A DNA stretch of 64,000 bases, from positions 124,001 through 188,000 of the forward strand of contig JAKSZP010005281.1 in NCBI GenBank assembly GCA_022478985.1, read 5' to 3'. Within the stretch, counting starts at the first letter, position 1, and every line of letters starts with the position of its first letter. The DNA is from Massospora cicadina. Lineage: Eukaryota; Entomophthoromycota; Entomophthoromycetes; Entomophthorales; Entomophthoraceae. The notes beneath the pieces are model-generated. The model was not told where the DNA came from. It searched no databases and worked only from the letters and a program-made list of their open reading frames with translations. Position numbers and translations under genes: made by a program. Below are positions 53,030 to 64,000 of this stretch, one piece after another.

Positions 53030-54790
53030 ATGCACTTAAAAATGGGGGAGCAAAGAAGACAGGAAAAAAACCAAAACCTTTTATCCAGCAGAAATAGAGA
53101 AATGTGTATGTCTTGGGGAGCGTCCCCTGCGCCTTGACTGTGAGCCATTCCCTTTTACACAAAAAATGCCCAAAAAAGATGGCCATCCCTCTCATCACCC
53201 AGGGTGATCTCGCCCATGTGGTGGACAAATGGTGGGTGACAGCCTACCCTTTGAAGGTTGCTCCTTCCCCACCCTTACTAACCATGAGCAAGCTCCTTAA
53301 GCAAATTGGGGAATTGTGTGCTGATGTCACAGTGGGTGTAAGTCCAGGGAGCGACCCCTCTGCCTAGATCAAACAGTATTCCCATTCCCCACTAAGAAGG
53401 GTCCTAAGACGGCAGCTACCCTCTCATCGCGCAGGGTGATCTCGCCCATGTGGTAGATGAGCATTGGGTAACAGCCATCCTTCTGAAGCTTCCCCTGCCT
53501 GTCCCCACAATTTCTTATGCCAGATTACAATGGAAAATTGATGAAATTCGTGCTGTAATATCTGGAAAACCTACACCCATGGCAATGAGACCCAATGGGC
53601 GCGCACATTCAGTTTATAGAGTATCAGGGGTCAATTCTCAGTCACACTCACTAGTGGCATCAAGCCACTGTGAAATGATGTTGTCAGTTTTAAACGGCTT
53701 CTAAACCATCAGAAACAGAGCCCAATGGGTGTGTACCTGCCAAAACGATTGTGTTCAGGATCAAATCCCCATCAAAACTCACCAATGGTATTGGTCATTG
53801 GAAAAGTTGCTGTCGATTCAAAACTACCTTTAAAACTTCAAAAACAACGTCCAAGGGGCTTGTACCTATTAAGATGAGAATGCCTGATGTCAGTTCTGCG
53901 GCGCAATTCACCAATGGTGGGTCATCATTGAAAGTTGTCATGAACTTAGAACCCTCCCCTAGCATATTAAGATCATCGCTCAAAGAATACCGCTTGGCCA
54001 AACAGATGTTAAAGCAACTGGATGCTGGAAGGTTGGGTATCCCAAACCTGTTCTCAACCTTTGGGACCGCTCCTATGTGGGGTGGCCCTGGGAGGTTCCC
54101 ATTGCCAATCAGGTGAGATGCCATTGCGCTAACCATCAAAAAACTGTTAAGACTGCAATTCATGTAACTGAGGCTGAATTGGCAGTGACTTGGCACACTG
54201 CTGACTCTTTCAATGTTGATTCCAATTAGGTTCATTCTCATTTACCCCTTTCTCAAAGTTCTCTAGTTTAAGTCAAATTTCAAGGGCCCCAATACTGAGC
54301 TTTTCTAACCTATTCCCTATATCCAGCTGTCTACTTATCAGTCATAGCACACTGAGGAAATCGTTAGTTAATTTTCCTTCTACACTTCTAATGAAGTCCT
54401 ACATGCTTAAACTGATCTTATTATGAAAACTTAAACCACCAATTTTGACTTAATTTTTTTCAAAAACTCATGGGCCCCGGGGCTGTGTTTGCCTGGTTTG
54501 TCCCTAGGTTTATATACACAACCATGGCCCATAGCACTTGTTGGCAACATTCATTCCCGTTATAAATACAGTCACTCAAGCAGCAGTGCCTCTGGCATTT
54601 AAGCTTGTCATTTGGGTGCTTCAGCACTTAACTTAGAAGGTCTCAATTTACCTTGCTGTTTCCATGACAGTGGAAAGAGGATGTCAGCCAAAGAGTAATA
54701 GTGAGCATGTCACTTCAGCACCAAAGTTGAGGTCCGCCAAAGGGGCAAATGATCTTAATCAATTGGGGTTCAACTCCAATGATAATTTTG
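53030..54790 (+). mobile_element. LINE-D, family-1 LINE C-terminal fragment
   Basis: Plus-strand counterpart of LINE-A/LINE-B sequence after the RT. MAIPLITQGDLAHVVDKW is at about 53178-53235. An internal partial duplicate repeats GGTGATCTCGCCCATGTGGT at 53437-53456. GRLGIPNLFSTFGTAPMWGG lies in the 121-codon frame 53751-54116. An interrupted form of the hydrophobic segment is at 54470-54620. It is more diverged from LINE-A and LINE-B than these are from each other. Truncated at both ends. Confidence 0.6.
53751..54116 (+). pseudogene. LINE-D ORF2 C-terminal piece, 121-codon open frame
   Basis: Contains SSAAQFTNGGSSLKVVMNLE, SLKEYRLAKQMLKQLDAG and then the family-1 block GIPNLFSTFGTAPMWGGPG. 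In LINE-B the last block reads TASMWGDPGNF. A one-base difference around the N-L-F-S-T site shifts LINE-A relative to this copy. No known domain was recognised. Confidence 0.4.
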
Positions 54791-55249
54791 TATTGCTCTA
54801 ATAAGGCGAAAAGATCTGAAAAAATTAGGGGGACCAAACTCAGTTAAACCAAACGGGTAAAATCATTCTAATACCCAGTAAAACAGGGCCCCCGTGTCCC
54901 AGCCATAGCACTTCCAGTTGCCTGCCAAAGAAAGTGATGCTAAGCCAAGCGAAATTGTGGTGTAGGAACAGTTTAGTGGTAATCTTAATTGGGAGTCATA
55001 TGGACAATGGAAGAACAGTTGAATATCAAGATATTTGAGAGATTTCTTTCTACCAAAATTGGTTGGTTTGTAACTCCTTTGTTCATGAATTTTCACTTAT
55101 TCCCTAGCATCTGAGCCTTAAGGCAACCGTTCCCCACTGGTAAAGTTGCTGGTCAATTATTTTTTAGATTTAAACAATCATTCTTTCCCAACCAAAAAAT
55201 TACTTTTATTATAATTTTTCAGAATTTGCTGCTACAGAAACCCTGAACC
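54791..55249. other. Unassigned stretch between LINE-D pieces
   Basis: No clear coding sequence. It may be diverged family-1 LINE sequence, since family-1 blocks stand on both sides. Confidence 0.35.
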
Positions 55250-55790
55250 ATGTTTCTCAGGTTGCATCACAATTTGGGCCTGAGTGGCCATTCTCACCAC
55301 AATGCGCCCCACTTTTATAAATAAGGGTATTGCATGCGTGACTTATTGGGATTATACCATTTGCCAGCGCTCTCTGGAAAAAAAGATGTGCTGATGATGT
55401 TTGAGATAATATCTCCCCATTGGGTGAGGTTTTGTGACCTCGCCACCTAATCAATAAATAATGGCCCCACAGAAATCCTAGCCCCTCCATTGTGCCTGTT
55501 GAGTACCCTGTTTACGAATCTTCTGACCCCTCAGTGGCCATTATTTGGTTGCTTGTCAAGTTGATGGCTATGGCGGCCACCAGCCGTCATTATCTATTTG
55601 CTTCCTCTCACCTAATTTACCAAGTCACTTGGATGGCAATGCCCTTGGCATTCTGGTTTTCTGGTTTTCATGCACCCTGAATAGCAAGCCAGTCTCACTT
55701 TTTTCTGCCAGTTCCGTGACACTTGACAACAAATTGGTTCAGAGGTCCCAAGAGAATGGACTTTATGAATAGAGCCTAAAACTAGGTAAA
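55250..55790 (+). mobile_element. Second family-1 LINE piece with hydrophobic block
   Basis: Positions 55555-55730 align with LINE-A 566-760 read on its minus strand: a TTGATGGC, GCCCTTGGCATTCTGGTTTT, then CAAGCCAGTCTCACTTTTTT and TCCGTGACA series. The encoded WMAMPLAFWFSGF corresponds to AAVPLTFWFAIW. The upstream part (55250-55480) is less certain. Confidence 0.45.
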
Positions 55791-56265
55791 AGCATAAAGG
55801 TTAGTTTTAGGAAGAATTACTACACTTTTGATAGTGTTAAGAGAAATGAAGGCTAAGATTAAATAAGAAGAAATCACTTAAGTTAAATGGATAGTGGTTG
55901 TTAGAGGCAATTTATCCTAATTACATTTGTTTGGTTATCTAACATCATTAATTAAAATGTTTGATGCTATATAACTGAAAGTTAATAATTACTTTGGGCC
56001 TTTGAATGAAAAACATTGACTGATTAGAATAAGAATAAAATATAAATTGAAAATAATTAAAATAATATATAATTAAGAGAATTAAATGTTGAGGCTCAGC
56101 AACACTAGGGCAAAGCAAACAGTGCCACTGGTTTCAGCGTATTTCCTTTACATACTAGTGGCACTCAACCAGATTCTGGAATCTAAGGGCATTCCACTGT
56201 GCAATAATTGAATCCCAACCATTCTGGAGGGCCATAAAGTATAGTGGTATAAAAAATTAAAAGCC
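55791..56265. other. A+T-rich spacer
   Basis: No gene recognised. A GGCTCAGCAACACTAGGGCA stretch at 56093 begins a more complex block that leads into the SINE candidate. Confidence 0.35.
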
Positions 56266-56382
56266 CCCTCGGGATTATATGATGAAATATTCGCCCTAAT
56301 TCTACCAAGCGAACTTGGAACCTGTCACTGTGCCTAGATTACCCTCCCTAACTAATGCAAAGTTAGGTGCTTTTATCTAACT
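56266..56382 (-). repeat. Possible SINE fragment
   Basis: Reading minus, TAGTTAGGGAGGGTAATCTA then ACAGGTTCCAAGTTCGC has A-box-like and B-box-like elements at tRNA-like spacing. It has no match to the other two SINEs. Weak call based on the box pattern only. Confidence 0.3.
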
Positions 56383-56689
56383 TGTATCCCAATTCCATGT
56401 CAAATAAAGTGATATCACATAGTTTCTTTTGTTTTTATTTTACCAAAGGAAGTACTAAGTATCCATAATAAAAGTAATTTGGATATTGTTGCTTGATGGC
56501 AACAAAAGCCAATTGATATGCTACCTGGTACCTTAGGAATGTCTCTCTGGGTTGAATGAAGATTGAAGGACTAAGAGCTGGCCCTTTTATAAAATAATAT
56601 AATGGTACTTTCGCTAAAGACAACCTTAATTTGGGTTTTGCACATGATGTGTTATAGTTTATTGATACCATTAATCAATTTTTAGGTTT

Positions 56690-57560
56690 GACTACGTCCT
56701 AAAAGATGCTCAAAGGCGATGGATGAAGTTGTCAATAAAGAAATTAATTTTTGGTTCAACATTGGATGTTAGTGCCCTCTAAGAGTCGCGGCTTTTCCAG
56801 TTTTGATTTACTAAGAAATAGGATAGGTCTAGTTTTGTGTTAATCCATTATAGAAATCTCAACAATGCTACCAAGAATGATTCTTATTCATTACTATGTA
56901 TTCATTATGGCTAGAAGCCTAGCCAATGCAAAATACTTTTCAGCCATAGGCTTAATTTCTGAATATTTTAAGATAAAGCTGCCCAAAGATGAGCAGGCGA
57001 AATGCGCCATGATTACTGTATAGGGGCCTCTATCAACCCATTATGTTGCCGTAAGGGCTGTGTAATGCCTTCATAAATTTCAGCGAGCTATGGACAAAAT
57101 ATTAGGCGATTTAAAAATTCTTACATGCTAGTTTACTATAAATTATATAAAAGTTCTTTCCATAACGCTTTTTAAACATCTTCGCCATTTGGAAGAAGTT
57201 TTTTGCCGCTTTAACAAGGCTATCCATAAAATCAAACCATTTAAGTGAAAATTTTTGAGAGCAGCTTGAATAAATGAGGTTCATTATTGATAAGCATGAC
57301 TTAAGGCTCAGCTGGTGAAAATTTGAGCCTATTGAACTTATGATGCAGCTGAGTAGCAAGTGTGACGTTCAGGTGTTCCTTAAGATCAGATATCTTTGCC
57401 AATTTGTAGATAATTTTAGCAAAACATGTGAACTAAATTAATTTTTCTATGGCGTACAATTGATTGGACATAAAATTTCAGTTAACTTTGACAAGTTGAT
57501 GCTTTGTCTAACTAAAGTGCCCATACTCAAGTACTTAAATTAATAAGCTGTTCATTATTC
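56690..57560 (+). pseudogene. gypsy-5: scrap of Ty3/gypsy reverse transcriptase
   Basis: With frame changes the plus strand reads NNATKNDSYS at about 56866-56894 (the R-x-L-N-x-x-T-K-x-D-x-Y-P-L-P region), and YFKIKLPKDEQAKCAMITV at about 56960-57020. FQRAMDKILGDLK at 57078-57117 is followed by a degenerate strand and HLRHLEEVF at 57179-57206. This is the order of a Ty3/gypsy RT palm. It resembles the gypsy-3/gypsy-4 lineage. No LTR, integrase or gag accompanies it. Confidence 0.7.
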
Positions 57561-58145
57561 AAAAGGGACGCCTCTGTCAGGAGAGTTTTCATAACTCTCC
57601 AGTTCCCAGAGAGGTGGTGCGCGGTGCTCAGCCACAAATCCAGGAACCTCATCATCAGGATTATAGTAAAAGGGGTACCACGAAGGGTGTCAGAGCCAAA
57701 ATAACCAAGTGAGGGTGTATGACATGGTGTAGAGAATTAGAAACAATTAAATAGCAGGAATTGGTTGGGTCTTATGGGGAGCTCATAACCAATTGGAGAT
57801 CATAGTTGGAGGGTTTGGGTGCCTCAGTTTTTAGGGAACCAAGGGGCCCAACGGTGCACTTTAATCAGGTAGATATTTTAGTAAAAAGAATATACAACAT
57901 TGTTAAAGAACTCCTCAAGGAGGTTATGCACAGGTTCTTTCTAGTAACCATATATTCAAAAACTGTAGATGAACGGGGGATTTATTTAAAGAGAGATGAC
58001 TAATGAGAAAGGTTGGTCTTGAAAAACATATTTAACAAATTTTGGGGAATCATTGATCAGAGGAAGTGGTGATAAGCCCAGGTGTACTAAAAAAAGCAAG
58101 ATTCCATCTGACAGGGTACTATACTTCAAAATTGACCAAACTCAA
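57561..58145. other. Unassigned stretch before gypsy-4
   Basis: A 65-codon open frame (57806-58003) has no recognisable motif. The sequence may be host or another decayed element. Confidence 0.35.
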
Positions 58146-58640
58146 TGTTATAAAACTGGAAGTATTCAAGAGATACGCCAAATGATTTTGCAAAGGGTTC
58201 AACCCACTGAGCAATTAGGACCAACAATATGACTATTGTAATCCTTGAAACAACAGAATAAACTTCAAATAAGTATGGAACTCTTGCTACCACTACACTC
58301 TTTTTATTTACTATAATAAATACAGCGGATCCTCACTATTCCGCTCACTCTAAACGATTAACAACCTATTTTTTCAATCATCCCATCTCACTTATATTGT
58401 AGCAACTTTAGATGATACCGCTTTCATGGCTTAGTAATTCAATTTGCCATATCTCATTGGTTCCATCAATTCTCGTTCATTAATTTCATAGTTGCCTAAG
58501 TTGAGGCAATTTCCCAACAACTCAATATCGCCTCATTTTGAGGCGCTTGAATAATCATAACTCATACTAAACTTGGTGGATTCCATCCATTCCGCCATAT
58601 GATCTTAAGGCTTATCGTCAGTCATATCAGAATCGTGACA
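58146..58640 (-). repeat. gypsy-4 3' LTR
   Basis: 495 bp. Reading minus it begins TGTCACGATTCTGATATGAC and ends GTTTTATAACA. It aligns closely with 63552-64000. Its start resembles the gypsy-3 LTR start. Confidence 0.9.
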
Positions 58641-58659
58641 TTACCCCCCTTATCTGGAC

Positions 58660-59895
58660 AATCAGACCCCTGTCTCTTATATACCTGGAGGAACTTGGCA
58701 TGCACTCAGTTGATGATCAGAATGCTTGCAGGGTCCTTAATAGTATAAGCATCCATACCTTTCTTCTTAATAACTACAAATGGCCCATTCCAGATACTAG
58801 CCAACTTGTGCTTCCATACAAAACTGTGTTGGTCACGGAATAGAACCATGTCCCCATCTTTGAACTGGGTAACCCATTACACCATACCTGATCAGCATCT
58901 TGAGTCTTAATATTCTTGGCTAAACTGAACAAGTATGCTTCAGTTTGCAATTTGATTGAGTGTCAGCTAGAGTCATCAAATAAAGTTGGGATCCATTCTG
59001 CCAGTATCCTCTACACAGGAGTATAGCAGTGCTGGAAGGGCAGGGTGTCGTCCATATAGTAATTGGAAGGGACTCTTCCCTGTGGCGGAATGATAACATA
59101 TATTATAGGCGAAAACGGCAGTGGACAAAAGTGAACTCCAATATGAGGGTCAATATGCTACTAATTTATGGAGTATATTCACCAAGGTCCCATTGACTTG
59201 ATCAACCATTCCGTTAGACTCAGGGTGGTATGGGGTTGTCAAAACCTCTCGGATGGCCATTAGCTCTTAAAGCTTTTGGAGGATATGAGGAGTGAAGTTA
59301 GTTCCGTTATCAGTAAGGAGGTACTGAGGGCAGCCGTGCTGCTGAATAAGCATTCCATTTATGAATTTATCCACTGTGACCGCCCCTAAATCTCATATCA
59401 CCCTGACTTCAACCCACAGGGTTAAGTGGTTAATTGTCACTAGAATGCACTTGTTTTGGTTAGCTTTCGTTGGCAGAGGGCCAACAACACCAAGGAAACC
59501 ATATGCCAAGCAAAGTTTAGCTTCACTAACTGGTATGAGGTCTTCTGGCAGAACGGCTTTTCCACTTGGCACTGGTGACAGGAGGAGATAGTATCAAGCA
59601 CATCGAAGTTCATGCTTTCCCAGTAATACTGAGGCTGCAATAATTCCAACGTCTTGCGCATGCTACCATGCCCAACGGCCCTATGAGCACTCATGATAAC
59701 AGTAGGGCGGGCAGAAGGTCTTGGGATAATCATGGTAGTATCCCCTATCCGCTTATATAATTCCCCATTTTTCTGGAATGTATTGGCCCTTATTCCATCC
59801 AATACCTTGATGACTGGAGGCAGTTCATCATCATACCTTCTGCTAAGCATTTTATCAAACATTATATCACTCAGATCTTCCATAACTGCAATCAT
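58660..59895 (-). pseudogene. pol: gypsy-4 integrase
   Basis: The frame 59440-59895 has an intact HHCC finger: HRAVGH (residues 71-76) and CHQC (residues 106-109). The core has [13 protein letters not shown] at about 59280-59320. [18 protein letters not shown] at about 59160-59215 has Asp where the catalytic Glu belongs. The C-terminal module includes VLFRDQ, KHKLASIWNGPFVV and YTIKDPA at 58735-58860, the GPY/F fold. It ends at the polypurine tract without a chromodomain. Confidence 0.9.
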
Positions 59896-60400
59896 GGGTA
59901 ATCTAGATAAACAATCAGCATACTGGTGTTTTGTATGGGTCAGTGAAGAATTCTGAAATTGTATGCCTGAAGTTTAAGAGTCCATCAGGCCAGACGCCCT
60001 TCAGGCTCTTTAAGATTCTGTAACCAGCGTAACCAGGCATGACCCATTAAAAATTTGAATTTCACCCCATGCAAACACCCAAAATTGCTTATAGGCATAG
60101 ATCACCGCTAAGCACTCCCACTCAGTCATGGTATAATTGCACTCATGGCTGTTCAAGCTACAACTGCAGTATGCTACGGGGTGCTCTCCTTCCTCATCTT
60201 TTTGGGATAGGACTGCCCCACAGCAGAAAGGGATGCATCCGTCTGAACAATGAACTATTTTTCAAAAATTGGGATAGCGTAACCACCAGTGCACTGGTCA
60301 ACAACGTTTGAAGCATATCAAAAGTGCACTGCTGACGTTCCTTCCATTCAAACATGGTGACCTTTTTTAATAACTCAAATAGTGGCCCCCAATACAGCTG
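59896..60400 (-). pseudogene. pol: gypsy-4 RNase H
   Basis: CSDGCIPFCCGAVLSQ at about 60205-60255 holds the first Asp (S-D-G). YTMTEWECLAVIYAYKQFW at 60085-60140 holds the Glu. The T-D-H site is degenerate, and YADCLSRLP at about 59895-59930 ends the domain. Degrades the RNA strand during cDNA synthesis. Stops near 60000 and 60320 break it. Confidence 0.82.
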
Positions 60401-61330
60401 AAGCTAGGGATGAAGAGCCAGTAATATCTGACCAATCCCAAAAATACCTGTATATCCCGCTTGTTGTTGGGTGGAGTCAATTTTTTGAATAGTTTCCCCT
60501 TGGCCAGTTGAGGTCTCAGCCCTGTGGTATCAACCACAAACCCCAGGTACTTCAGATGATCCTTAAAGAAATGGCATTTCTGGGGTTTGATCTTGATGTT
60601 ATCCTCAGCGAGCTAGAAGAACACTACTTCCAAATGGGCAAGGTGTTCAGAGAAGGTTTGGGAGAAAACATTAATGTCAACGAGGTATACAAGGACACAT
60701 GATAGTTTAGGTCCCCAAGAATAAATTTCTATCGCCCATTGAATTGTAGCTGGGCATTACACAGCCCTTGAAGCATCCAGGTTGGCTGAAAAAGACCTTT
60801 GGATGTGATTACAGAGCACTTATCCTTCTCCGCTGGTGGCAACTCTATTTGCCAGTAGCCTAGGATCAGGTCCATTGCTGAGAAAATGAGATCCCCTAGC
60901 CGACCCAAATCGTCATCAATCTGCGGTAAGAGATATGAGTCCTTTTTGGTGATGCTGTTGAGCTTTTGGTAGTCAATTACTACCTTTAGTACCATCCTTC
61001 TTTTTTACAATAAGAACAGGAGAAGCCCATGGACTCTTCGACGGTTCAAGCATCCTTTGCACTAATAGCTTGTCGATTTCCTCAGTTACTACTTCTTCCA
61101 AAACCCTTGATTGGCAGATCAGCCTTGACCTGATGAGAGGATGATCTCCAGTGTCCAGCCTATGAACCGCCCCCCGCGTGCATCCTAAATCCTAGTCATC
61201 AACAGCAAAAGTCTCTCTTTATATTTTTGAAATAAAGCTATTGCCCAATCTTTCTGTGGTTCTGACAGCCCCATTGATTCATTGTGCAATACAACTGCCA
61301 TTACACCGAGCTGTGCTTAAAAAGGGAGAT
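60401..61330 (-). pseudogene. pol: gypsy-4 reverse transcriptase
   Basis: The frame 60729-60995 contains VIDYQKLNSITKKDSYLLPQ, FSAMDLILGYWQIELPPAEK and GLFQPTWMLQGLCNAQ. The catalytic box at about 60670-60690 reads YLVDINVFS, where Y-x-D-D is required, so the first Asp of the pair is Val. KCHFFKDHLKYLGFVVD and a V-F-L-G-L-V-R-Y-Y stretch follow toward 60410. Palm Asp in A-M-D is kept. Confidence 0.9.
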
Positions 61331-61379
61331 TAAATTTCTCCAGCAACCTAAACTCATGAACCAAAAGAACCTCCTCAAC

Positions 61380-62115
61380 GGGGATTAAGTGTAGATACGC
61401 CACTATATGGTGGCAGCGGATTTGTAGTGGTACTGTTTGTAGATTGCAAGTAAAACTTTAATTTCCTCTGCCATGGTAATATGATGCCTGGGGCCACGTG
61501 GGGCTCAAACTGCGATTGCTAATATGGCCCAATAACTTCCTCATAAAGTCCAAATGGAACTTCAATCACCAAGTCAGTGTTCACTATAGCTTGATGCCCA
61601 AATGGAATAGATATAGGTCCAGCAGCTCTCAGCGGCAGCCCTTGATATTCATAAATCTGTTGGGGAAGGGCACAGGTTTTGCCCTTTAATCGATGGTAGT
61701 GCACAGGGATAACTTCATCACTATAAGCTAGATTGATATTCCCCATATACACCAGATCAGTTGGCACTCCGCTAGAGGTGAAGTGAATTGGGATTCGCTG
61801 ACCCAACATCAAAAAGACTCATCCTTTATATCAATGACAGCCCCAATGTGTTGCAATAATGCAGTTCCAATAAACAGATTGTAATTGCTATTTGGTAACA
61901 CTATAGCTGGGGCTACCACAACAATAGAACCAAACCGCAACAGAAGCGCACTGTATGCTCCCTCAGAGACCGTGTTTTCCGCATTAACAGTTCCATATAC
62001 CATCAGGTGTTCCACATCCAGTTTTAATTCCAACCTGGCCACCAATTTGGTGGAGACTATGTTGACAGGGGCACCAGTATCTATGACGGAATGGACTCAG
62101 GTTTTAGCTACAACC
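61380..62115 (-). pseudogene. pol: gypsy-4 retropepsin and connector
   Basis: VIDTGAPVNIVSTKLVARL at about 62030-62085 is a complete aspartic protease loop. Y-N-L-F-I-G-T-A-L-L-Q-H-I-G-A-V-I-D at about 61825-61890 is the second conserved strand. The frame 61809-62045 continues after a break as 61519-61812 (MMLGQRIPIHFTSSGVP). This is the clearest protease in the window. Confidence 0.88.
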
Positions 62116-62579
62116 AGGTCGCAGTATATACATTTGGAGTAAGATGCGTCTCAACTGTTTATAGCATGGACATTTAAGGAGTCTCTGTTTCCAAGGAAAC
62201 AAGAAATCCCTTCACCAATTCTGGGGTATTGTTTTATAATAGTGTTGACCAGAAGAGCGATGCTTACTACTTGTAAGAAAGGTGTATCTGAGGAGGGTTC
62301 TAACTTTTCATGGTAACTTGGGCGAATATTTGACAAGCATACGACTCAACCTGCATCTGAGACCCCTCTTCCACCATAGCCACAGACTGCACTTGTGTCA
62401 AAACATTCACCCCACAACCGGCAGCTGATATAAAACTGACTCAATGTGCAAGGGAACCTCTGCTGAATATTCTAGAATGGGTTCAGTTGGGACAATTGGG
62501 GTTAGTATAGTGGAAGTAGAGAGTACCATCTCTACTAAGCTCTAATTTCTCTGGCAGTACTGTTCCGGATGTATGCAAG

Positions 62580-63497
62580 AGACCTGTTGATTGGGGCACC
62601 ACCTTGCCATATGCCCTTGTCACCTGCATTTGAAACAGCTGATCCATAGGGCCCATGCCCCTGATTAATTTGAGACAAGCCACGTCAAGAGATGGGCTGG
62701 AAGTGATCAGCGTAAAAAGGTTTATGGAGATAGTTGGGCCGGTGACAATAAGCAGGCATGGGGCGGACATTTAACTGCTGTGGGTAGCGTGGTGGAATGT
62801 GAACTAGACTAGCAGAGTTCCCCAAGTAAGATGATTTGGCAGTGGTAGCAGAAGGACTCAGCTCAGTATTAAATATAGGGAAGTTGGCTGATAAACGGCG
62901 CAAAAACTGAACAATTTTAAGCAAAGGTACAACTTCATCCAACATTGGGGTCATAACATTATATAACTCATGGTATGGCTTCACAGCGGAAGTCAACGCT
63001 ATACACAAATCAGATTTGGATAAAATTCTGGCCCCAATTAGCACGTGAACTTCTGCCATAAATAGCTCAGCAAACGCAGTGAGGGTCTCATTCCACTGAA
63101 ACCCAATGATCAAAAACTCGGCCTTCCACTGTGACATCTTTGCAGATCCGCTGAACAACTGCAACACCATCTCTTTGACTTCTTGGTATGCAATGGAACT
63201 TCCTGAAAGGTAACAGATGACTTGATCAGCACTTCCGACATCCAAGGTAGAAATCAATAGTTTCACTCTCCATCAATCTTAGGCTCCTTCTGCCACAATT
63301 TCAAATCTCTAAAAGAACCTTTGAATATTTCCATAATGATCAAATGGAGACAGTTTATTGCAGTAAAACTCCTGGAGCAGCTCATCTTGTCTTTTAAGCA
63401 TAGCATCCAATAACAGTTTCAGCTCCACATAGGCAACTGGACCAGCATGTTGTGTAGAATGCCTATCAAAATAACCTGGATGCAACATAGCTGTCAA
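62580..63497 (-). pseudogene. gag: gypsy-4 gag
   Basis: The start is at 63497 (MTAMLHPGYFDRH), just inside the primer site. Capsid-like sequence follows in the 193-codon frame 62685-63266, with AKMSQWKAEFLIIGFQWNET and SAVKPYHELYNVMTPML, shared with gypsy-3. The CCHC knuckle lies at 62593-62637: C-F-K-C-R-stop-Q-G-H-M-A-R-W-C, perfect spacing with one TGA inside. Gag packages element RNA. Confidence 0.88.
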
Positions 63498-63535
63498 CTG
63501 AATTTTATTATTTTATAATTGATCAATGGGCACCC

Positions 63536-63551
63536 CTGTAGTGAGCACCAC
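63536..63551 (-). promoter_or_regulatory. gypsy-4 primer-binding site
   Basis: Minus-strand TGGTGCTCACTAC lies one base inside the 5' LTR, identical in placement to gypsy-3. The tRNA partner is not identified. Confidence 0.68.
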
Positions 63552-64000
63552 TGTTATAAAACCTGTGGTAACAAGAGATATGCCAAATGATTTTGCAAAG
63601 GGTTCAACCCACTGAGCAATTAGGACCAACAATATGATGATTGTAATCCTTTAAACAACAGAATAAACTTTAAATAAATTGGAGCACTTGCTCCCACTAC
63701 ACTCTTTTTATTTACTATAATAAATACAGTGGATCCTCGCTGTTCTGCTCACACTAAACTACTAACAACCTCCTTTCTCAATCATCCCATCTCGCTTATA
63801 TCATAGTGACTTTAGATGATACTGCTTTCATGGCTTAATAATTCAATTCGCCATATCTCATTGGTTCCATCAAATTCTTCATTTGTTAATTCCCTGATCG
63901 CCTAATTTTAGGCGTTTTCCCAACAACTCAATATTGCCTCATTTTGAGGCACTCATATAATCATACTCATATCAAACTTGGCAGATTCCATCTGTTCCGC
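63552..64000 (-). repeat. gypsy-4 5' LTR, partial
   Basis: Matches 58146-58595 with scattered differences. About 45 bases of the LTR should lie beyond the window end. Confidence 0.9.

Larger units (their letters stand above)
58146..64000 (-). mobile_element. gypsy-4: Ty3/gypsy element without chromodomain, 5' LTR cut by window end
   Basis: 3' LTR at 58146-58640; matching 5' LTR from 63552 to beyond 64000. The minus-strand order is gag, protease, RT, RNase H, integrase. It shares primer site, gag and pol with gypsy-3 and is the better preserved relative. The polypurine tract is minus TAAGGGGGGTAA at 58641-58652. The left flank is CTCAA; the other half of the target duplication lies outside the window. 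Confidence 0.92.

Noticed and set aside
1..64000. Non-standard genetic code to explain in-frame TGA and TAG
   Set aside because: TAA, TAG and TGA all interrupt frames and are accompanied by frameshifts, so decay is the simpler explanation.

Overview
This 64 kb window is eukaryotic, AT-rich and made almost entirely of decayed transposable elements. I could not identify one intact host gene, rRNA or functional tRNA gene. The elements are Ty3/gypsy LTR retrotransposons (two of the chromodomain class, two without a chromodomain, one short scrap), two unrelated LINE families, tRNA-derived SINEs, fold-back elements and short A+T-rich tandem arrays. Gypsy pol motifs ending in a chromodomain and LINEs with a CCHC-type ORF1 protein fit a fungus with a transposon-swollen genome. 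That assignment is an inference; another repeat-rich eukaryote is not excluded.

Layout. 1-1745: 3' part of a family-1 LINE (LINE-A, minus). 1755-5470: LTR-less chromovirus pol (gypsy-1, minus). 5475-14400: long family-1 LINE (LINE-B, minus) with a 1.1 kb LTR-like insertion at 11695-12785. 14540-16580: A+T-rich block of tandem monomers, a fold-back element and a SINE head. 16600-18400: decayed CCHC protein gene (plus). 19200-25090: family-2 LINE with ORF1 and ORF2 (plus). 26180-26930: another family-1 LINE 3' fragment. 27366-32920: complete chromovirus (gypsy-2, plus) with two 646-647 bp LTRs and a perfect 5 bp target duplication. 33060-46480: family-1 LINE (LINE-C, minus) split by a complete gypsy element without chromodomain (gypsy-3, 34384-40967). 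46480-52900: the same monomer and fold-back block as at 14.5-16 kb, two SINEs with target duplications, and an unclassified coding-like stretch. 53030-55790: family-1 LINE pieces on the plus strand. 56690-57560: scrap of gypsy RT. 58146 to window end: gypsy-4, a relative of gypsy-3, with its 5' LTR cut by the window edge.

All reading frames carry stops and frameshifts, so everything is annotated as pseudogenes or repeats. Insertion order can be read in places: gypsy-3 entered LINE-C, a family-2 LINE tail entered a fold-back element, and SINEs entered tandem arrays. No cooperating host system was found. The most interesting points are the repeated LINE plus CCAAT-monomer plus fold-back module, a near-identical conversion-like tract between two LINE copies, and a hydrophobic frame kept open in two family-1 LINE copies.
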